A DNA stretch of 64,000 nucleotides from Bugula neritina (Eukaryota > Bryozoa > Gymnolaemata > Cheilostomatida > Bugulidae), in contig OZ037767.1 of assembly GCA_964035545.1 (NCBI GenBank), positions 6,996,207-7,060,206 on the forward strand, read 5' to 3'. Made by a program: the position numbers and the translations under genes. Shown here piece by piece: positions 1 through 12,586 of the stretch; positions within the stretch are counted from its first letter, which is position 1; each line of letters opens with the position of its first letter. The notes below the pieces were generated by a model. The model saw only the letters and a program-made list of their open reading frames with translations. It searched no databases and was not told where the DNA came from.

Positions 1-110
1 CTATTAGGAACTGTATCATCTACAACAACAGATTATAATTATAGATTATAATGTCAAATAACATTCAACATTTTAAAGCATTACATGGAGTTTTAGGCAG
101 ACAAATACAT
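1..110. pseudogene. Tail of an upstream tandem unit (ELOVL last-exon edge plus intron)
   Basis: Bases 1-110 repeat 15359-15468, the right-hand end of unit 1, by eye without a mismatch. Bases 1-19 correspond to the 5' edge of the minus-strand ELOVL last exon, and the rest to the adjoining intron. The same segment at 34576-34686, in the intact ELOVL gene, is clearly more diverged. Its presence ahead of unit 1 implies that another unit end, with its own ELOVL exon copy, lies just outside the window. Confidence 0.7.
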
Positions 111-1175
111 ATAAATGTTCTAGCAGCTTTAGGTGTTTACTATACACCATTTACTAGAAACTACAAAAAAGTTTGCCAAAAAATAAGGAAAAAACAACAA
201 TTGCTTCCCGTCTCCATTACACAGGTTTTCCAGCTCAAATTAAATTTATGTTAGATAAACGAATATATAAAATTTAACTACTGCAAAATTTATAATCTTT
301 GGTTATAATGCCATTTGTCAGCATAGTTTCCTCGAACAGATATTTAGAGTTATTCTCCCTCCTAGACTAATATTTACTAGTTACTTCTGTGTGTTACTCT
401 CAAAGATTAGTCTACAATATTTGATAATAAATATGGAGTCACATGCAATTTCTCTTTTTAGTTATCTAGCAAGAATAGGAAGAGAGTATATCTTCACCTT
501 CATTTCTTGGTATACCAATTACTTGTGAGCCTAGGATAGAGAGTTATTCTCTCCTTGTTACATGACTTTTCTAGCTTAATTTTAGTTTCATGTTGGAGAT
601 CAATTAAATTCTGTACATCATATAACTCGTGTGAGTGTGTTAAGTTAGGTTATATAAGCCTATATAGCCAAAGAGAAATAATAAACATAATCAACATAAT
701 ATTATTATGTAGAAATTAAAACTCATATATTTAACATCATTTATACTAAAAAGGGTGATTATATTTATAATTCAAAATTTGAAAGAAATCAATTAATTAA
801 ACAGTTATAATACAGATTAAAATTAAGTTTTGCAATATAACAAACTCTTCAGCTTTCAAGTCAATACACATAACAAAATCTTTACCAGTGATGTTTGTTA
901 TGACTTGATATTTTTAGTTTTGCTAATTAAATCAAACTTTTACGTTTGAAGTGAACAGGTGCATTACAAACACAAAATTTATAACTTTCGTTTAGATTGA
1001 TGACTCAAAGTCAAATAAAAATACTAACAGCATGCAATTGTAAATTTAAATAACCAAAAGTTCACACATGTAACTTAGACAGCGCAACAGTTTTTACGTA
1101 AATCTAATTTTCTTGAAAAATGGTTGACTAATGTGCTCTTGGTGTAGTATTAAGAACTAGGTTGTTTTCAGGTCA

Positions 1176-1296
1176 CTGGTCATTGATGATATTAGGAAGA
1201 GCATCCAGCTATAATTGCCCCTGTGCCCTATTTGAATAAGTACTTAGTCTGATTTAACCTAACCCTTTCATCAGGGGTTCTTCACAGGGATGGTGA
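1176..1296 (+). repeat. SINE-tail fragment
   Basis: The segment contains the block TTAGGAAGAGCATCCAG, then a CTGTGCC motif and CAGGGATGGTGA. The same order occurs in the fuller SINEs at 5750-5935, 13204-13398 and 32421-32621. The tRNA-like head is not visible here. The unit 2 counterpart is 16534-16654. Confidence 0.6.
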
Positions 1297-1643
1297 GTTC
1301 TTTTAAAGCATTTAAAATAGTATAGTATATAATAATCCAGTACCTCAATATCTTGCCCAGAAGTATCAATAGTTGAATATATTTAACAGTATTTAGTCAG
1401 CTCAACAAGCATAAATTTAAAATCTTTTACTTTAATAATCATAATATAATGCAAAGTGATGAAGTTACTTGATTTAAAGAGATGATTACTCTCATTCAAG
1501 AAGATTTCGAAAGTCAGATTGTTAAATTATGTAATTGAAGAATATTGTGACCTAGCTTTATGTTACACGAGAGAAGTTTAGTGATGATGTAATGTTTTCT
1601 ATTGGATGTCATCAGTTTCCAGTTACAACCTACATGATTTGGG

Positions 1644-1650
1644 TATATAA
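1644..1650 (+). promoter_or_regulatory. TATA box of Kunitz gene copy 1
   Basis: TATATAA within GGGTATATAAGG lies 115 bases before the ATG at 1759, leaving room for a short 5' UTR. It is unchanged in unit 2 (17002-17008), although nearby bases differ. Promoter function is inferred from sequence and position only. Confidence 0.5.
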
Positions 1651-1758
1651 GGATGAAAATTACTGAAGTAGATAGTATAACATTTTAAATTGTTACCTAA
1701 GATAGTAATATCTACTTTATTGCTAATTATTCAAAATAAATTAACAATATCTATAATT

Positions 1759-3533
1759 ATGGACATTTGCATGTTTATTGTTTTCATGGCGTTTACAACC
1801 TTGTTTCGAGTGAGGGTTACACTGGGATCAGGTATGTCAACCACAAACATTTACTGTTTTTGCTATTGTTAAATTTATATGTAGATTTTATGTATCAATG
1901 TATTACTTCAATGGTGTTAAATAATGTTGAATAACCTGAATGTAAGTTCCATGAGCTTTTATTTCTACGCACTTTGATTACATCATGATTTTATTAACCA
2001 GGTTTAGTGATTGTCTTGTTAGATATTATTGTATCCCAAGCACTAACATATAATATATGATGATCTATACCACTGTATTATATTTAAAGGAAAGAGGTGT
2101 CTCCATCCCAAAGATGAAGGAGTCTATCGACCTCATAGTATACAGCTACGCTACTACTATGATGCAATAGGCAGCAAGCAATGCCACTCCTTCATTTATT
2201 ACGGGTCAGGAGGAAACAGCAACAACTTCATGTGAGTGTGTTCTTTTATTTCTGTCTCTATACTATTTGTAATTGTTTGAAAAAATCAGGATTTGTGAAA
2301 ATGTAATAATAAATCATATATCATACTTCATGAAAAATTATAAATATATTTAAAAGTTCAAAAAGATTATGTGAAATGGAATTGAAGCATTTACGTTTTA
2401 TATATTCCACAAGCTGTATAGGAAGTACTTAACCAAGTTACACATTGGAAATTATAAATGTCAAGATTTGGAGTTATTGTCTCTTATCATAAAAATCTAT
2501 TGAGTGCTCATAAGATTCAAAGTTCACAGAGCAGTTAGGACTGAAATAATTTGTATCTTGCTTATGTTCATTTACACAACAAACTTATAGAATTTCAGTC
2601 CTTCAAAATTCATGGTTATTTTATGCTTTGATATGCAAGTAGAATCATAATGATTGCAATGCTTTACATTAATGTCATGCTTTTTCTAAGTAAAGTGATA
2701 TTTCATTACAATAGCTTTGAACGAGTCTGTGACAATGAGTGTAGTTACTCTACAGCCTTGTGCGTTCTTCCTAAAGAGGAGGGCAATGGGAGTGGCCATC
2801 ATCTCAGGTTCTTCTACAATCCTTCCACCAGAGCCTGTGAAAGCTTTTATTATAAAGGCTCCAATGGCAATGCAAACAAATTTCAGTAAGAAAATCTTTG
2901 ACTCCAAATTCATACTTTTAGTTTGAATAAGTCTTATTAAATGACTATACTTTGAATGAAAATCATTCAAAGTAACTGTTTGGAGATCCAAGTATCATGC
3001 ATTTGGCATACAACTCCAAACTGTTGATCTGCAAGCCTTCTATAAATCATACATTGTTTTCTTTTAGGAGAAAGTCGGACTGCATCTCTCGGTGCAGGAG
3101 TAACTTGAGACAGGTTTGTCACAGCGGACAACTGAACCTTGACTACTGTTTAACCCACCATCAACCCTGGTATTATAACAGTACGTCAGGTAGATGTGAA
3201 GTTCTCCGTCAAGGTCGTTGCAATCGGGGTGATAATCGATTCGAGTGAGTTTACAACACTTTAGTAGTTTATGGACCATTCGAAGCAGTTTAATTAATTG
3301 TGACTTATCTTAATTCTAATGTTTATTCAAAATTGTAATTTCCATCTATATATTTTTATATAAAAAAATATTTTTTCTAGTATAACGCAAAATGTACACA
3401 CATGCTTTGGTTACATTGATATGATGTGCATGCCTGAATTATATTCTTATTCTAAACTGTTTATGTTTCTGTTTATAAATGTAGAACTGAAGAAGAGTGT
3501 GAATTGACCTGCAACTATCCTACAGATAATTAA
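1759..3533 (+). CDS. Secreted three-Kunitz-domain protein, copy 1
   Basis: Five exons join in frame to 203 aa: 1759-1831, 2090-2231, 2715-2885, 3068-3244 and 3485-3533. All introns are GT-AG and phases match. Exon 1 encodes a signal peptide (MDICMFIVFMAFTTLF core). Three Kunitz/BPTI modules follow, recognised by RYYYD, FIYYGSGGN, RFFYN, FYYKGSNGN and paired terminal cysteines. Domains 1 and 2 lack the cysteines at BPTI positions 14 and 38, which normally brace the protease-binding loop. Domain 3 has all six cysteines, with CLTHH at the reactive loop, so Leu is the likely P1 residue. Kunitz proteins usually inhibit serine proteases or block channels. Here domain 3 is the only plausible canonical inhibitor, and the other two may act as scaffolds or binding modules. 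The exact target is unknown. Confidence 0.85.
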
Positions 3534-4621
3534 CCTGAAGTAGTCGAACTCTATTTATCACATTATAAATATAATTACATATTACACATAATATATTGCA
3601 CATGCAATACAAAAAATTAGTATATGCACATAGCATGTGCTAAAGTTGTCATTAACTTATTTCTTACCTTTAGTAACATACTGCTTGCTATAATCTTTTT
3701 AGACTGACATGTTTTACTACTAACATCATACTATTGTTTTTTTTACAATACCCACCTGTTTTCTAGAATATTTATTGTATAAACTTAATAGCCTTTACAA
3801 CATTCTGAGTCACAAGATTGTTCTGGAAGGACTTGGTTTACGAGTTTAGTAGTATATTACAGCAATATTGCTATAGCAAGTAAACTTTTACGTGTGTATT
3901 ATATAATCGGTATAATAAATATAATATATTTAAAATGTTAAACATTTCCTATTTTCTACTGCTGATAAGCTAATTCAGAGCAAATGCAATCTACTTGAGT
4001 AATTTTTTCAAATAAATTCTAGGGCAGAAGATTGTTCTGGAAGGATTTTGCTTACAGTTTTAGTAATATTGAAGCTATATATAAAGTTTGTGGGGTCCAT
4101 CATGTCATGACTCCTAATCTGTATACCTAATATAGTATACTTTAAAACACAAAAAACCTCTTTTATTCTTTACTAATGCAGTGCAGTGGAAGTTAAATTT
4201 ACATAACTAACAAGCTATTGATATGCTTCATGGGTCTAAGAAAAGTTTATTTACTTTCAAAAAATTATTCTAAAACGTTTTTTGAAGTTGCTTCTAGAAA
4301 ATGAAAAAGATATTAAAAGGTTCTGAACATCTTTAGGATTTGAATTTTTGAGAAATAATTTAAAAGCTTGCCAATAATTTCTAGGAATTACAAGAAATGG
4401 CTATAATCAAATAATTAATTAAGTTTCCCTATACTAATATGTTTTGACACATCAAAATACTCTGCAATCAGTCCCTTACACGGTGTTGCAGCTTGATTAT
4501 TTAATAATTACCAGATGATATAGTCTTACAAGCTTTATTAGAAACTGATGTGAAAAGTTGAGTAGTTGGCAAAACAGAGTAATTGAAAAATGGAGAAAAG
4601 CCTGTGTTCTAGATTAGAAGT

Positions 4622-4735
4622 GTAGCATAAGAAGTTATGTTGCCGCAAGAATTTCAACCCGCACCCCAAACCAAAGTTTAATAATAAAATTGACGAACTC
4701 AAGATATCTCAATTTCTTCACTACTGCTCCTAAAT
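4622..4735 (-). repeat. Dispersed ~110-bp repeat, family D
   Basis: On the minus strand it reads GCAGTAGTGAAGAAATT, then a T-rich middle, then GCGGGTTGAAATTCTTG. The same order of blocks appears on the plus strand at 43765-43875 and 46693-46800, inside NEK9-like introns, and in unit 2 at about 19980-20095. No coding potential or terminal repeats are seen. Confidence 0.5.
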
Positions 4736-5230
4736 TAGGTGTAAATGCAAATATGATTAAATAATTTTAGCAACATTTTAAAACTTTTATCATCTTCTTA
4801 GTAAAAAAGGTAAATACTTATTGTTTTATTCAACGCAACATGCAAGTTTTTTTTTATTATACATGATTTATTTTAATTCAACGCCATAAAAACCACTCCT
4901 CATATAAAGAATTAACAAAATAATCATTTATGTTCAAAGAATAAATTGTATTTGCAAATCTAAGAATGCATCTGAAGGCATAATTGTATAAAAATAGTAT
5001 CCTACCATTAAAAATACATTGTAACTTGTAATACATTTTAAATGATGCAAGCGCAAATGAATCTTTTTAAAAATGAGATAAAAATATATTTGAATAAGTA
5101 GCAAAATAGATTCTAATATATCACAGGTTATTGTTCAAAATCATGAGCTGTATAATATGTGATAAAAAATGTATGTACATGCATATTATTATATATAAAT
5201 ATTTCTGAAGAAAAAGATGATGTTTTATTT

Positions 5231-5463
<233 letters not shown>

Positions 5464-5571
5464 ATCATATTAACTGTTCTTGATAAACAGGGTAGAAACT
5501 AAAATCAAACAAAACTTCCCATTCAGCTAGTTAACTAAATAAATATGACAATAGTATGTTACATGTTATTA

Positions 5572-7952
5572 TTAGCAATCTCCATAGAAATCCTGCTCCT
5601 TGGCTTCTCTAATTGCTTTGTTCGTGCAGCACAAGAGCTTTTTAAAATTTTCCATCTTGATTGATTCACAAGAAGCCGCGGAGTTTTCACCGTCTCCACA
5701 TGTACTTTCATACTGTTGAAAAATAACTACTGTAATAGTATTGCACAGTATAGGTTAGAGCATTTGCAGCTAATAACAACAAAATCATAGGCTCAAACAC
5801 CAGTAAAAAACATCGTGATGTTAGGAAAAGCATCCAGTCATAACTGCTTCAGTGCCACATATGAATCACTGTTGTTAGCCTGCTTTAAAAAGCCTTTCCA
5901 TGAGGGGTTTCTCACAGGGATGGTGACTATAAACTTGTGTGAGTTTTATTATTGTACAATTTCAATATATCAATAATACAACAGATCAACAATAAAAATA
6001 ATTCAGTCAATAATTGTAGTACTCTAAAATATTCCAAATAAGTGTTGTGTTTGTGTAGTGGCCGTGTGGTGTAATGGCTAGTGCGACTCCTTGCAAGTTT
6101 GAAGTTTTGGGTTCGAATCCTACTGGTGACAAAATTATTTCATAACAGTATAGTTTCAATCTGCACAGTTCACACAGTTTAGTCAACACCAATTCATTGA
6201 GAAAATCAGAGTGAGTTCGGTGCAAATTGATATTTGAATAATATGCCTTCATTTTACAGCTAATGCCAACAGTTATTCTTCTTTACATGACCACTGAAAA
6301 CATCTTTTTATTTTATAATTATTTTGAAATGCTGTCAAATTTTTACAGTTTACCAACTTTATGACAGTGATTATTGGAAAACTGGGAGAATCACAAAAAT
6401 CTGACACAATTGTTCAAAAACTTTCATTTCTATATAATTTAGTTTTTATAATAAGAAAGTTACATTTAATTACCAATATTACGGCATAGAGTTTGCTAAC
6501 TTGACTATACTGAGTATTGTGTAACCAAAGACTCGACTATATGGAGGTTGACAAGGTTAACTTAAAGCTTCATTCTGTCCTAAACTCTACTATTGACAAG
6601 TAAACAGTATAACTTACATTACTGCATCTGATAGAAGATGTTGCAGTGCCATCCACTACTGTCTTTAATGAACTAATTCGCTGTTTTAGTACATTCACTT
6701 TGGAACTAAATTGTGAATTACTGCGTAACATCGAAGCTAGTCTATTAGTTGGACAGTGAAAGAGGCAATAAATATTCTCCAATTGACGACTGTAGTTGTC
6801 AGTGTGACTGCTCATCTAAAGTTAGTAACATAATTTATAACAGCTGCTGTTGCCTGACGAACATCTATTCTCTTACAATTAAGATTACAATACAAAAAGT
6901 TTGAATTTAATTCGGACCAGGTATTGCTCAAAATTTCCAATTCTTATTGTAGTATGATACCCGCATATAGGCTACAGTTTCTTCAGCTTTTGACCTCTGA
7001 TAAAAATAAACAGCCAACAAACACGAGTAATTTAGTTTGCATTATAAAGTCATAAAATGTTTTCAGTTTTAAGCCTATAATTTAGGTCACTAAAAATATA
7101 TCGTTTAGACAAAATTAGAGTCACCATTGAAGTGCATCAGAAAAATCTTTTTTGAGGCTTCTGAAATTTCTGCGCTTTACATAACCATGTTACTTGCAGT
7201 AAGGTAATAATGAATGTCATTTACTTACAATTGCAAAATCCAAGCCCCGACAACTGCTGTAATTGCTAACTCCTCTCTGGCTATTAAACCTTCTATACTA
7301 TTAAATAATTACAAAATACTGTGTGAAAACTGATAAAGCTTAAAAGTAACATAACAGAAGTTTTGTTAAATTTTAAACATTTCTATTTACTGGTGCAATA
7401 ATTTAATTTAGACAAGTAGATATATATACTATTGCATAAATATAACCTAATACAGTTCATTATATGTAGAAGCTTTCATTGAAACAGGAATACAATATAA
7501 TTTATAGAACATTTGCTGATAGTTGTACTTACATATGGCTCTAAAATATCATCTTGAAGTACAGAAAGAATAAACTCATCACTAGTTGTGTAAGAATCAA
7601 ATATTGCCCTTCTTGTTCCATTATTGAAATTTTCAAAGAATGGTGGAAATGTTGATGATCTTTCATAGCGATTTCTGCTTTTCAAACTGCTTAAAAATAG
7701 AAATGTATATCAGGTATATACAATATAAAAATAGAATTATATAAAGTATATACAATATATTTAAAATTAAAAACATAATTCTTTTATTTATAGTTGTTTA
7801 AGAATTATAAAAAGTAAGATTTGACTGAAACTATAAAAAAAATTTGAATTTGAAAACTTACCTGATCAAATTAGATTCCAATGGCAATCCATTGAGTAAC
7901 GATAATTGTACACTCATGCAAAAGTATACTCTCAAAATATTCTTCGTTCGTG
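5572..7952 (-). CDS. Unrecognised gene B, copy 1 (5' end not found)
   Basis: Five exons are inferred in transcription order: 7862-7952, 7533-7686, 7229-7276, 6618-6815 and 5572-5712 (TAA at 5572-5574). Splice phases agree throughout, with strong GTAAGT donors on the first four exons. The acceptor of the 48-nt exon 7229-7276 is weak and was chosen because it keeps frame. The unit 2 copy has the same exon lengths apart from one added codon in the last exon, and mostly conservative substitutions. The part seen is about 209 aa. Features include YERSSTFPPFF, ILSVLQDDILEPY, a SSCRGLDFAI segment, an ENIYCLFHCPTNRL segment and a C-terminal exon with CC and a final Cys. The cysteines suggest an extracellular protein, but no family is recognised and no signal exon was located upstream. 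A conserved Met in the first exon is Val in unit 2, so that exon is probably internal. Confidence 0.6.
5750..5935 (+). repeat. tRNA-derived SINE, unit 1
   Basis: A degenerate tRNA-like head (GGTTAGAGCATTTGC, later a weak B-box GGCTCAAACACC) is followed by the family body TTAGGAAAAGCATCCAG and the end CACAGGGATGGTGACTATAAA. It lies in the last intron of gene B, next to a second SINE-like head at 6060. The unit 2 copy is 20985-21165. Confidence 0.65.
6058..6135 (+). repeat. tRNA-like SINE head
   Basis: TGGTGTAATGGCTAGTGCG resembles an A box and GGGTTCGAATCC is a canonical B box of a polymerase III promoter. The flanks do not pair into a proper acceptor stem, so a working tRNA gene is unlikely. 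The unit 2 copy (21298-21375) has a weakened B box. Confidence 0.55.
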
Positions 7953-10860
7953 CTAAAACACAATGGAAAACGTTTTCAAGCTAATGAACACTGTTCATAG
8001 TCAAGTTTCAATTCTTGGTGTTTATATTTTTGCACTAGCAATGTACTTGGTAATAAGCCACTGCTGTTAGATTTCAGTAAAATTCATTTTTAAGGAACAT
8101 ATTAAATCTTTAAATTAGCAAATTTTTAAAAATCTGGTACTGCTACAATATTAGCTCAAAGATTTTTAAGATTTTAAGAAATTTTATAGAGAAAGAATAT
8201 ATATAATAATAATGTATATAATAATTTAGCATGTTCACCCTTCTAGCTAAAAGCAGTCAAACTAATGTATAGCTATGTTAATATAACTATTGTTAATATT
8301 TATTGTAACCATATTATAAAAATTAGTAAATAAATACACTGCATATGTTTTAATGTTCTACTAATAATGCTATGATACTATAACATTTTATTGAATTTAT
8401 TATTGCTACAAGATTGATTAAAATACCATAAATAAACTTGAGCTTTCAAGAGGTTAGACATATTAGTAAAAGTATATAAAAATTATTATTCTCACCCATC
8501 TTGTTATAAGCAGTCGAAACGTGTTGATATATTTATTATTATTTAATTTCTAAACTTTTTTATTTAGTAACTAAACTATATTGACACAACAGCTGTTTTA
8601 ATGTTTACCAATAGTCCAGCAAGTATAAAAAAAATGAATTGTGAGTTGGGTTTATATACTCTTTCAATACCTACTCAAATATACTCATAGCTGACTTATT
8701 TATGCAATCAGCATTTTTTGCAAAAATTTAATTGACTGCGTTTAAAAATATAAATAACTGACTCAAGACAAAACTCATTTGCACATGCAAGTTTATAGTC
8801 TGTAAAAAAGATTGCTAACTTAATATAATGTTAATAATTAAGCAGCTATATTACAACAGGCAAAAAAATTGGTATGCATGGCTAAAATTAGACATCAAGT
8901 TTGCATAGTTATTTTATATTTAGAGTTTGAATCTTTATTTATAGTTTACAAATGTTTAAAATTAATAGTAATTGCAAAATATCTTATTATAAATTAAATA
9001 ATAGAAATGGGAACATTACCAAAGTTGAAATTGAACATCCCACATAGTGCAATAATGAAATGATACTTTTCTTGTATTGCAAAATATATTTTCACAATTA
9101 AATATAAACCTGATAGCTTCCTGCTAGTACTTTCCACAATACCCGAGTTTGACAACATGTCTTTCACAGAAATAATTGTTAATAAAAAAATATCAACGGC
9201 AAGTCTATAATATTACATCATTTGACCAAAAAAACACAATTTAAGTATGTGTCTATAAGCTGAAAACCGAACTTGGAGTTTTTCTCTACAAATTTAACAA
9301 ACCTCACAAATTAAAAGAAAAAATTGGCAAATTATGTGTTTTTCTAGTGAAAATAACTGCATAAAATAATTTCGTTATCAAAAGTTTTGTTGTTTCTATT
9401 AGTTTTATTTGGTTTCTTCTCACAAATTTAATTCTGTGTGCATGCATGTACTAATTAGTGCATTTTTCACAGTTTATTGAAAATATATAATAATTATATA
9501 TAATAAGTATATATACTTATTATATATACTTATTATACATATATATTACGCTCTCATTTAATGCTCAGCAATGACATTAAATGATTGAGCACTCTCACCA
9601 TGGTCACAAACTCAAGCTGCTAGCATTTTGCAATGCTCGTGACTCCTAGGTGACCCCTAGAGTCAATTGAGCACTCTGGCTTGAGTTTACACACCTTTTA
9701 AATATGCTTTAGTAAAACTACAAGTTTTACTATTGCGAAGGTGTGGGCCATGGTACTCTGTTCTGTGCTGATGAGGGGACAAATCCCGAAACAGCTGCTG
9801 TCCACAGATTGAGATATATATATATATATATAGTTTAAATTCTCTGAATTACATAATAAAAACATGTTTGCCACTTTATTTTATTTAGTACACAACAAAG
9901 TTCTTCACTTGTGTCTACTTTATAAAGCTGTTGCTGCTGATATACAAATGTCTGCTGCTTAAAACTGAAGAATTTTTAATAAACGAAACCAAATATATAA
10001 ATATTTTTCAAATTTGCTCCATTTTTTTGTGAAGTTAGTATATCAAAAATACAGGTTTAATTAGTGATGATTTTTGCATTACATGCAGCTAAGAACAAAA
10101 ACAGTGCTTTATTGTAGCAAAATTCTCTCTCTCAGCTTTTTTTCCTCTATACATATTTATAATCAGCATATGAATATCTGGTCCATGTTTGCATTATTTT
10201 ATTTGTTTTATTTATAGAAAAAGAAAGCAAAGGCATTCATTGTATAGTTAAACTATATTTGGTTGTAAAACAAAATCTTTTGTTGGATTACATAAAATTT
10301 ACTCAAAATTTAAACTTTTCCGCATGTTGATTTTGCTTCTTTGCCTGCCAATGCCTCGGTAGTCCTTGAATCCTACAAAAACATTTCTATTAGTGTTCAG
10401 GAAACTAGAAAGTGGTTGCAAAATGATTACTGGATGCTAATATAGCAAGTGTTTTATGTTTTATAATAAAAATTAGACAATAAAAGTATGTCACAAAACT
10501 TATTATATGACTCTATAGACATGAAAAGCTGTGTTTATACATTTACAATGTACATATATCGCAAACCAATTAGAAGTGAAGACTACAGTAGATAAACATT
10601 ATAAAATAAAGGAAAAATATTACTGTTGTAGAGACATTGAACACCTTTGCAATTCCTGACACTATGAAATACCTACAGTTCGTGTGAAGAAGAGTATATG
10701 GAAAGTAGAGCATAATTATAAACATATAAATTATAAACTTATAAATGTGATAATATTTTTAAGAGCAAAATCTAAAAGCTTTTTATTGTTGGATAAATAT
10801 CGGTAAATATTGAAACAGCTGAAGTCGACCTCTACATAGAGTGTTAAATGCTCCAAAGAA
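7953..10860. other. Intergenic between genes B and C, unit 1
   Basis: This is AT-rich DNA with no supported exon. It contains the R1 repeat at 9547-9822 and a short TA run just after it. The missing 5' exon(s) of gene B may lie here. The unit 2 counterpart is 27421-30079, which lacks the R1 copy and instead has (TA)n at about 28969-29033. Confidence 0.45.
9547..9822 (-). repeat. Repeat R1, inverted copy in unit 1
   Basis: Read on the minus strand it matches 13026-13203 continued at 13412-13511: AACAGCTGCTG, TCAGCACAG, GCCCACACCTTCGC, AAACTCAAGCC, then GAGTCACGAGC and GAGTTTGTGACCATGGT. Both ends lie next to TA runs. The copy is absent at the matching place in unit 2. Confidence 0.7.
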
Positions 10861-11408
10861 TCACTCATTGTTATGTCTCATGCCATTTGCTACTCCATAA
10901 CCACCAAATCTGTGGCAAGATCTGCATAAATTACACTTTAATCATATCATATGCAGTCAAACTTAATACTATACTGGAGCAAAAAGTACGTTGATTTAGT
11001 TAATAACATTTAGTACCCATGACATGCGAATATATACATTAATATGGAGCCTAAAAATACATATGTATGTAGCTCATTTCACATGTACGTCATTCTAAGT
11101 AAAAACAATTTAGCTGCTTTAAATGTATTTCCCTACTAATCAAAAATATTTATAAGATGAAAGTGTTTTTGTGGTCTGAATGAGAAAGTAATTTAGCCAA
11201 TAGCAGACCATCTTATTGCCACTGCTACTTTCACTGCTATACAGTTGAACTCCATTAATGCTAGTCTTCTGGCACTGTGCCAGCTCAGGAGGAAGCGATT
11301 GGAAAGCTTTAGCTTTGTTAGTACACACTGTCAAATTCATTACAGTGCATGAGAAATTGGCTTGTTTTAACACAAAGTACTTGAAGTCACGAGTCACTAT
11401 TGAGCAAA
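10861..11408 (-). CDS. Cysteine-rich gene C, copy 1 (partial)
   Basis: Two terminal exons are supported: 11243-11408 and 10861-10921 (TGA at 10861-10863), joined by a GTATAG donor and an ATGCAG acceptor. The splice makes a Leu codon in both units (CTA here, CTC in unit 2). The visible protein has spaced cysteines (CSIVTRD, FSCTV, TVCTN, AQCQK, LSCHRFGGYG) and ends in GMRHNNE. Between units, exon 1 differs by indels of 6 and 3 nt, so frame is kept, while intron and 3' flanking sequence differ by odd-sized indels. This pattern is the main evidence for coding. A further upstream exon at 11844-11896 fits in phase (IPIWCET), but its unit 2 counterpart carries a 2-nt insertion. No family is recognised; a small secreted protein is the inference. 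Confidence 0.5.
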
Positions 11409-12431
11409 CTAAAGGTCAATATAAAGTGAGTGACCCCAGAAGTAATCCAGTAAGGAAAATAGTAAATTATTTCCAGATTTATTATTAGGTCAATAGTCTA
11501 CGATAGACCATATGTAAGTCAATCGTTCTAAACAAAGATTTTCATAATAGATTAAATGCATTTCGGAAGTCACACCTAATTTGGCATTTCAATTGAGATT
11601 TTCTTAGAAAATTGGGTAATCTTTCACATGGGTTAGCAGACATCAGCAATTCATTCTCAGCTTTTTTGCATGTTGAAAGTATGTTAAATGTTGTTGAATT
11701 TCAGGCTTTTAACTCTCAATGCCAACTTCCAGAGCGAATCTCAAATTTCATATTTTAGCATATCTAAGAAGCAAATAAATATTTGAACTGAAAAACATTC
11801 TTGCAATAATAAAAAGTCAAATGAGAAACAAAAAATTACATACTTGTTTCACACCATATTGGAATGTCGTTTGTGGGCAGAAAGAAATATTTTTGACTGT
11901 AAAAATGTGTCTATTAATTTCATTATCTAGTTACACTTGAGGTGGACTTAAACAGTGAAATACTTATATAATAAATCTTTGTATGATGGGGTACCATAAA
12001 TAAAATAACAAATCAAAACATTGCGATCTTTTTAATTGGATTTAAACATTTCCTGCAGTCTTATCAAATAATAATGGCAAGCTTTATTCTGACAAAGTAC
12101 CCCACCCACAATATTACACAACATGTCAAAATCTTTATATTTACAGGAAGCTTATATATTTATTACTTATATTTATTACCTATATGTAAAAGTTTGTCCC
12201 TCATTAGCTGCTATTGAATTAAAAATAAGCACCAGCTGTGTATCGTTACTTTAGTGAAGGATTACTTAACAAGCTGAAAATATAAACCGAGAAATTTTAG
12301 TGAAGATATTCTTGATAATTTTTAATAACTTAATTTTAGCAATTATTTTTTAAGCATGTTAGTTAGCTTCTTATTTAATTGATTTAATTATTACTAGATG
12401 AATAACATATACTCTGTATAATTGATTCTGA

Positions 12432-12535
<104 letters not shown>

Positions 12536-12586
12536 GTGTATAGTTTACCACTAAAGAGAGCTCAATGCAGTGCAGAGCAGAGTAAA

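Larger units (their letters stand above)
111..1758. other. Upstream flank of Kunitz gene copy 1
   Basis: No supported gene is seen. The stretch is AT-rich and holds a partial SINE at 1176-1296 and a conserved TATA box at 1644-1650. An open frame at 51-254 spans the duplication junction and is not considered coding. The unit 2 counterpart is 15469-17116. Confidence 0.6.

Noticed and set aside
51-254. 67-codon open frame repeated at 15409-15612
   Set aside because: It spans the tandem duplication junction, starts in ELOVL intron sequence, and its identity between copies reflects the identical left edges of the units.
6058-6135. Functional tRNA gene
   Set aside because: A and B boxes are present, but the acceptor stem does not pair and the unit 2 copy has a damaged B box; a SINE head explains it better.
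9880-9963. Small plus-strand frame ending VAADIQMSAA, kept in both units
   Set aside because: Too short, with no donor, acceptor or partner exon that is consistent between copies.
10303-10372. Possible minus-strand terminal exon (IQGLPRHW...)
   Set aside because: The frame is open in both units, but the acceptor AG becomes AC in unit 2 and almost all differences change the residue, so there is no sign of selection.
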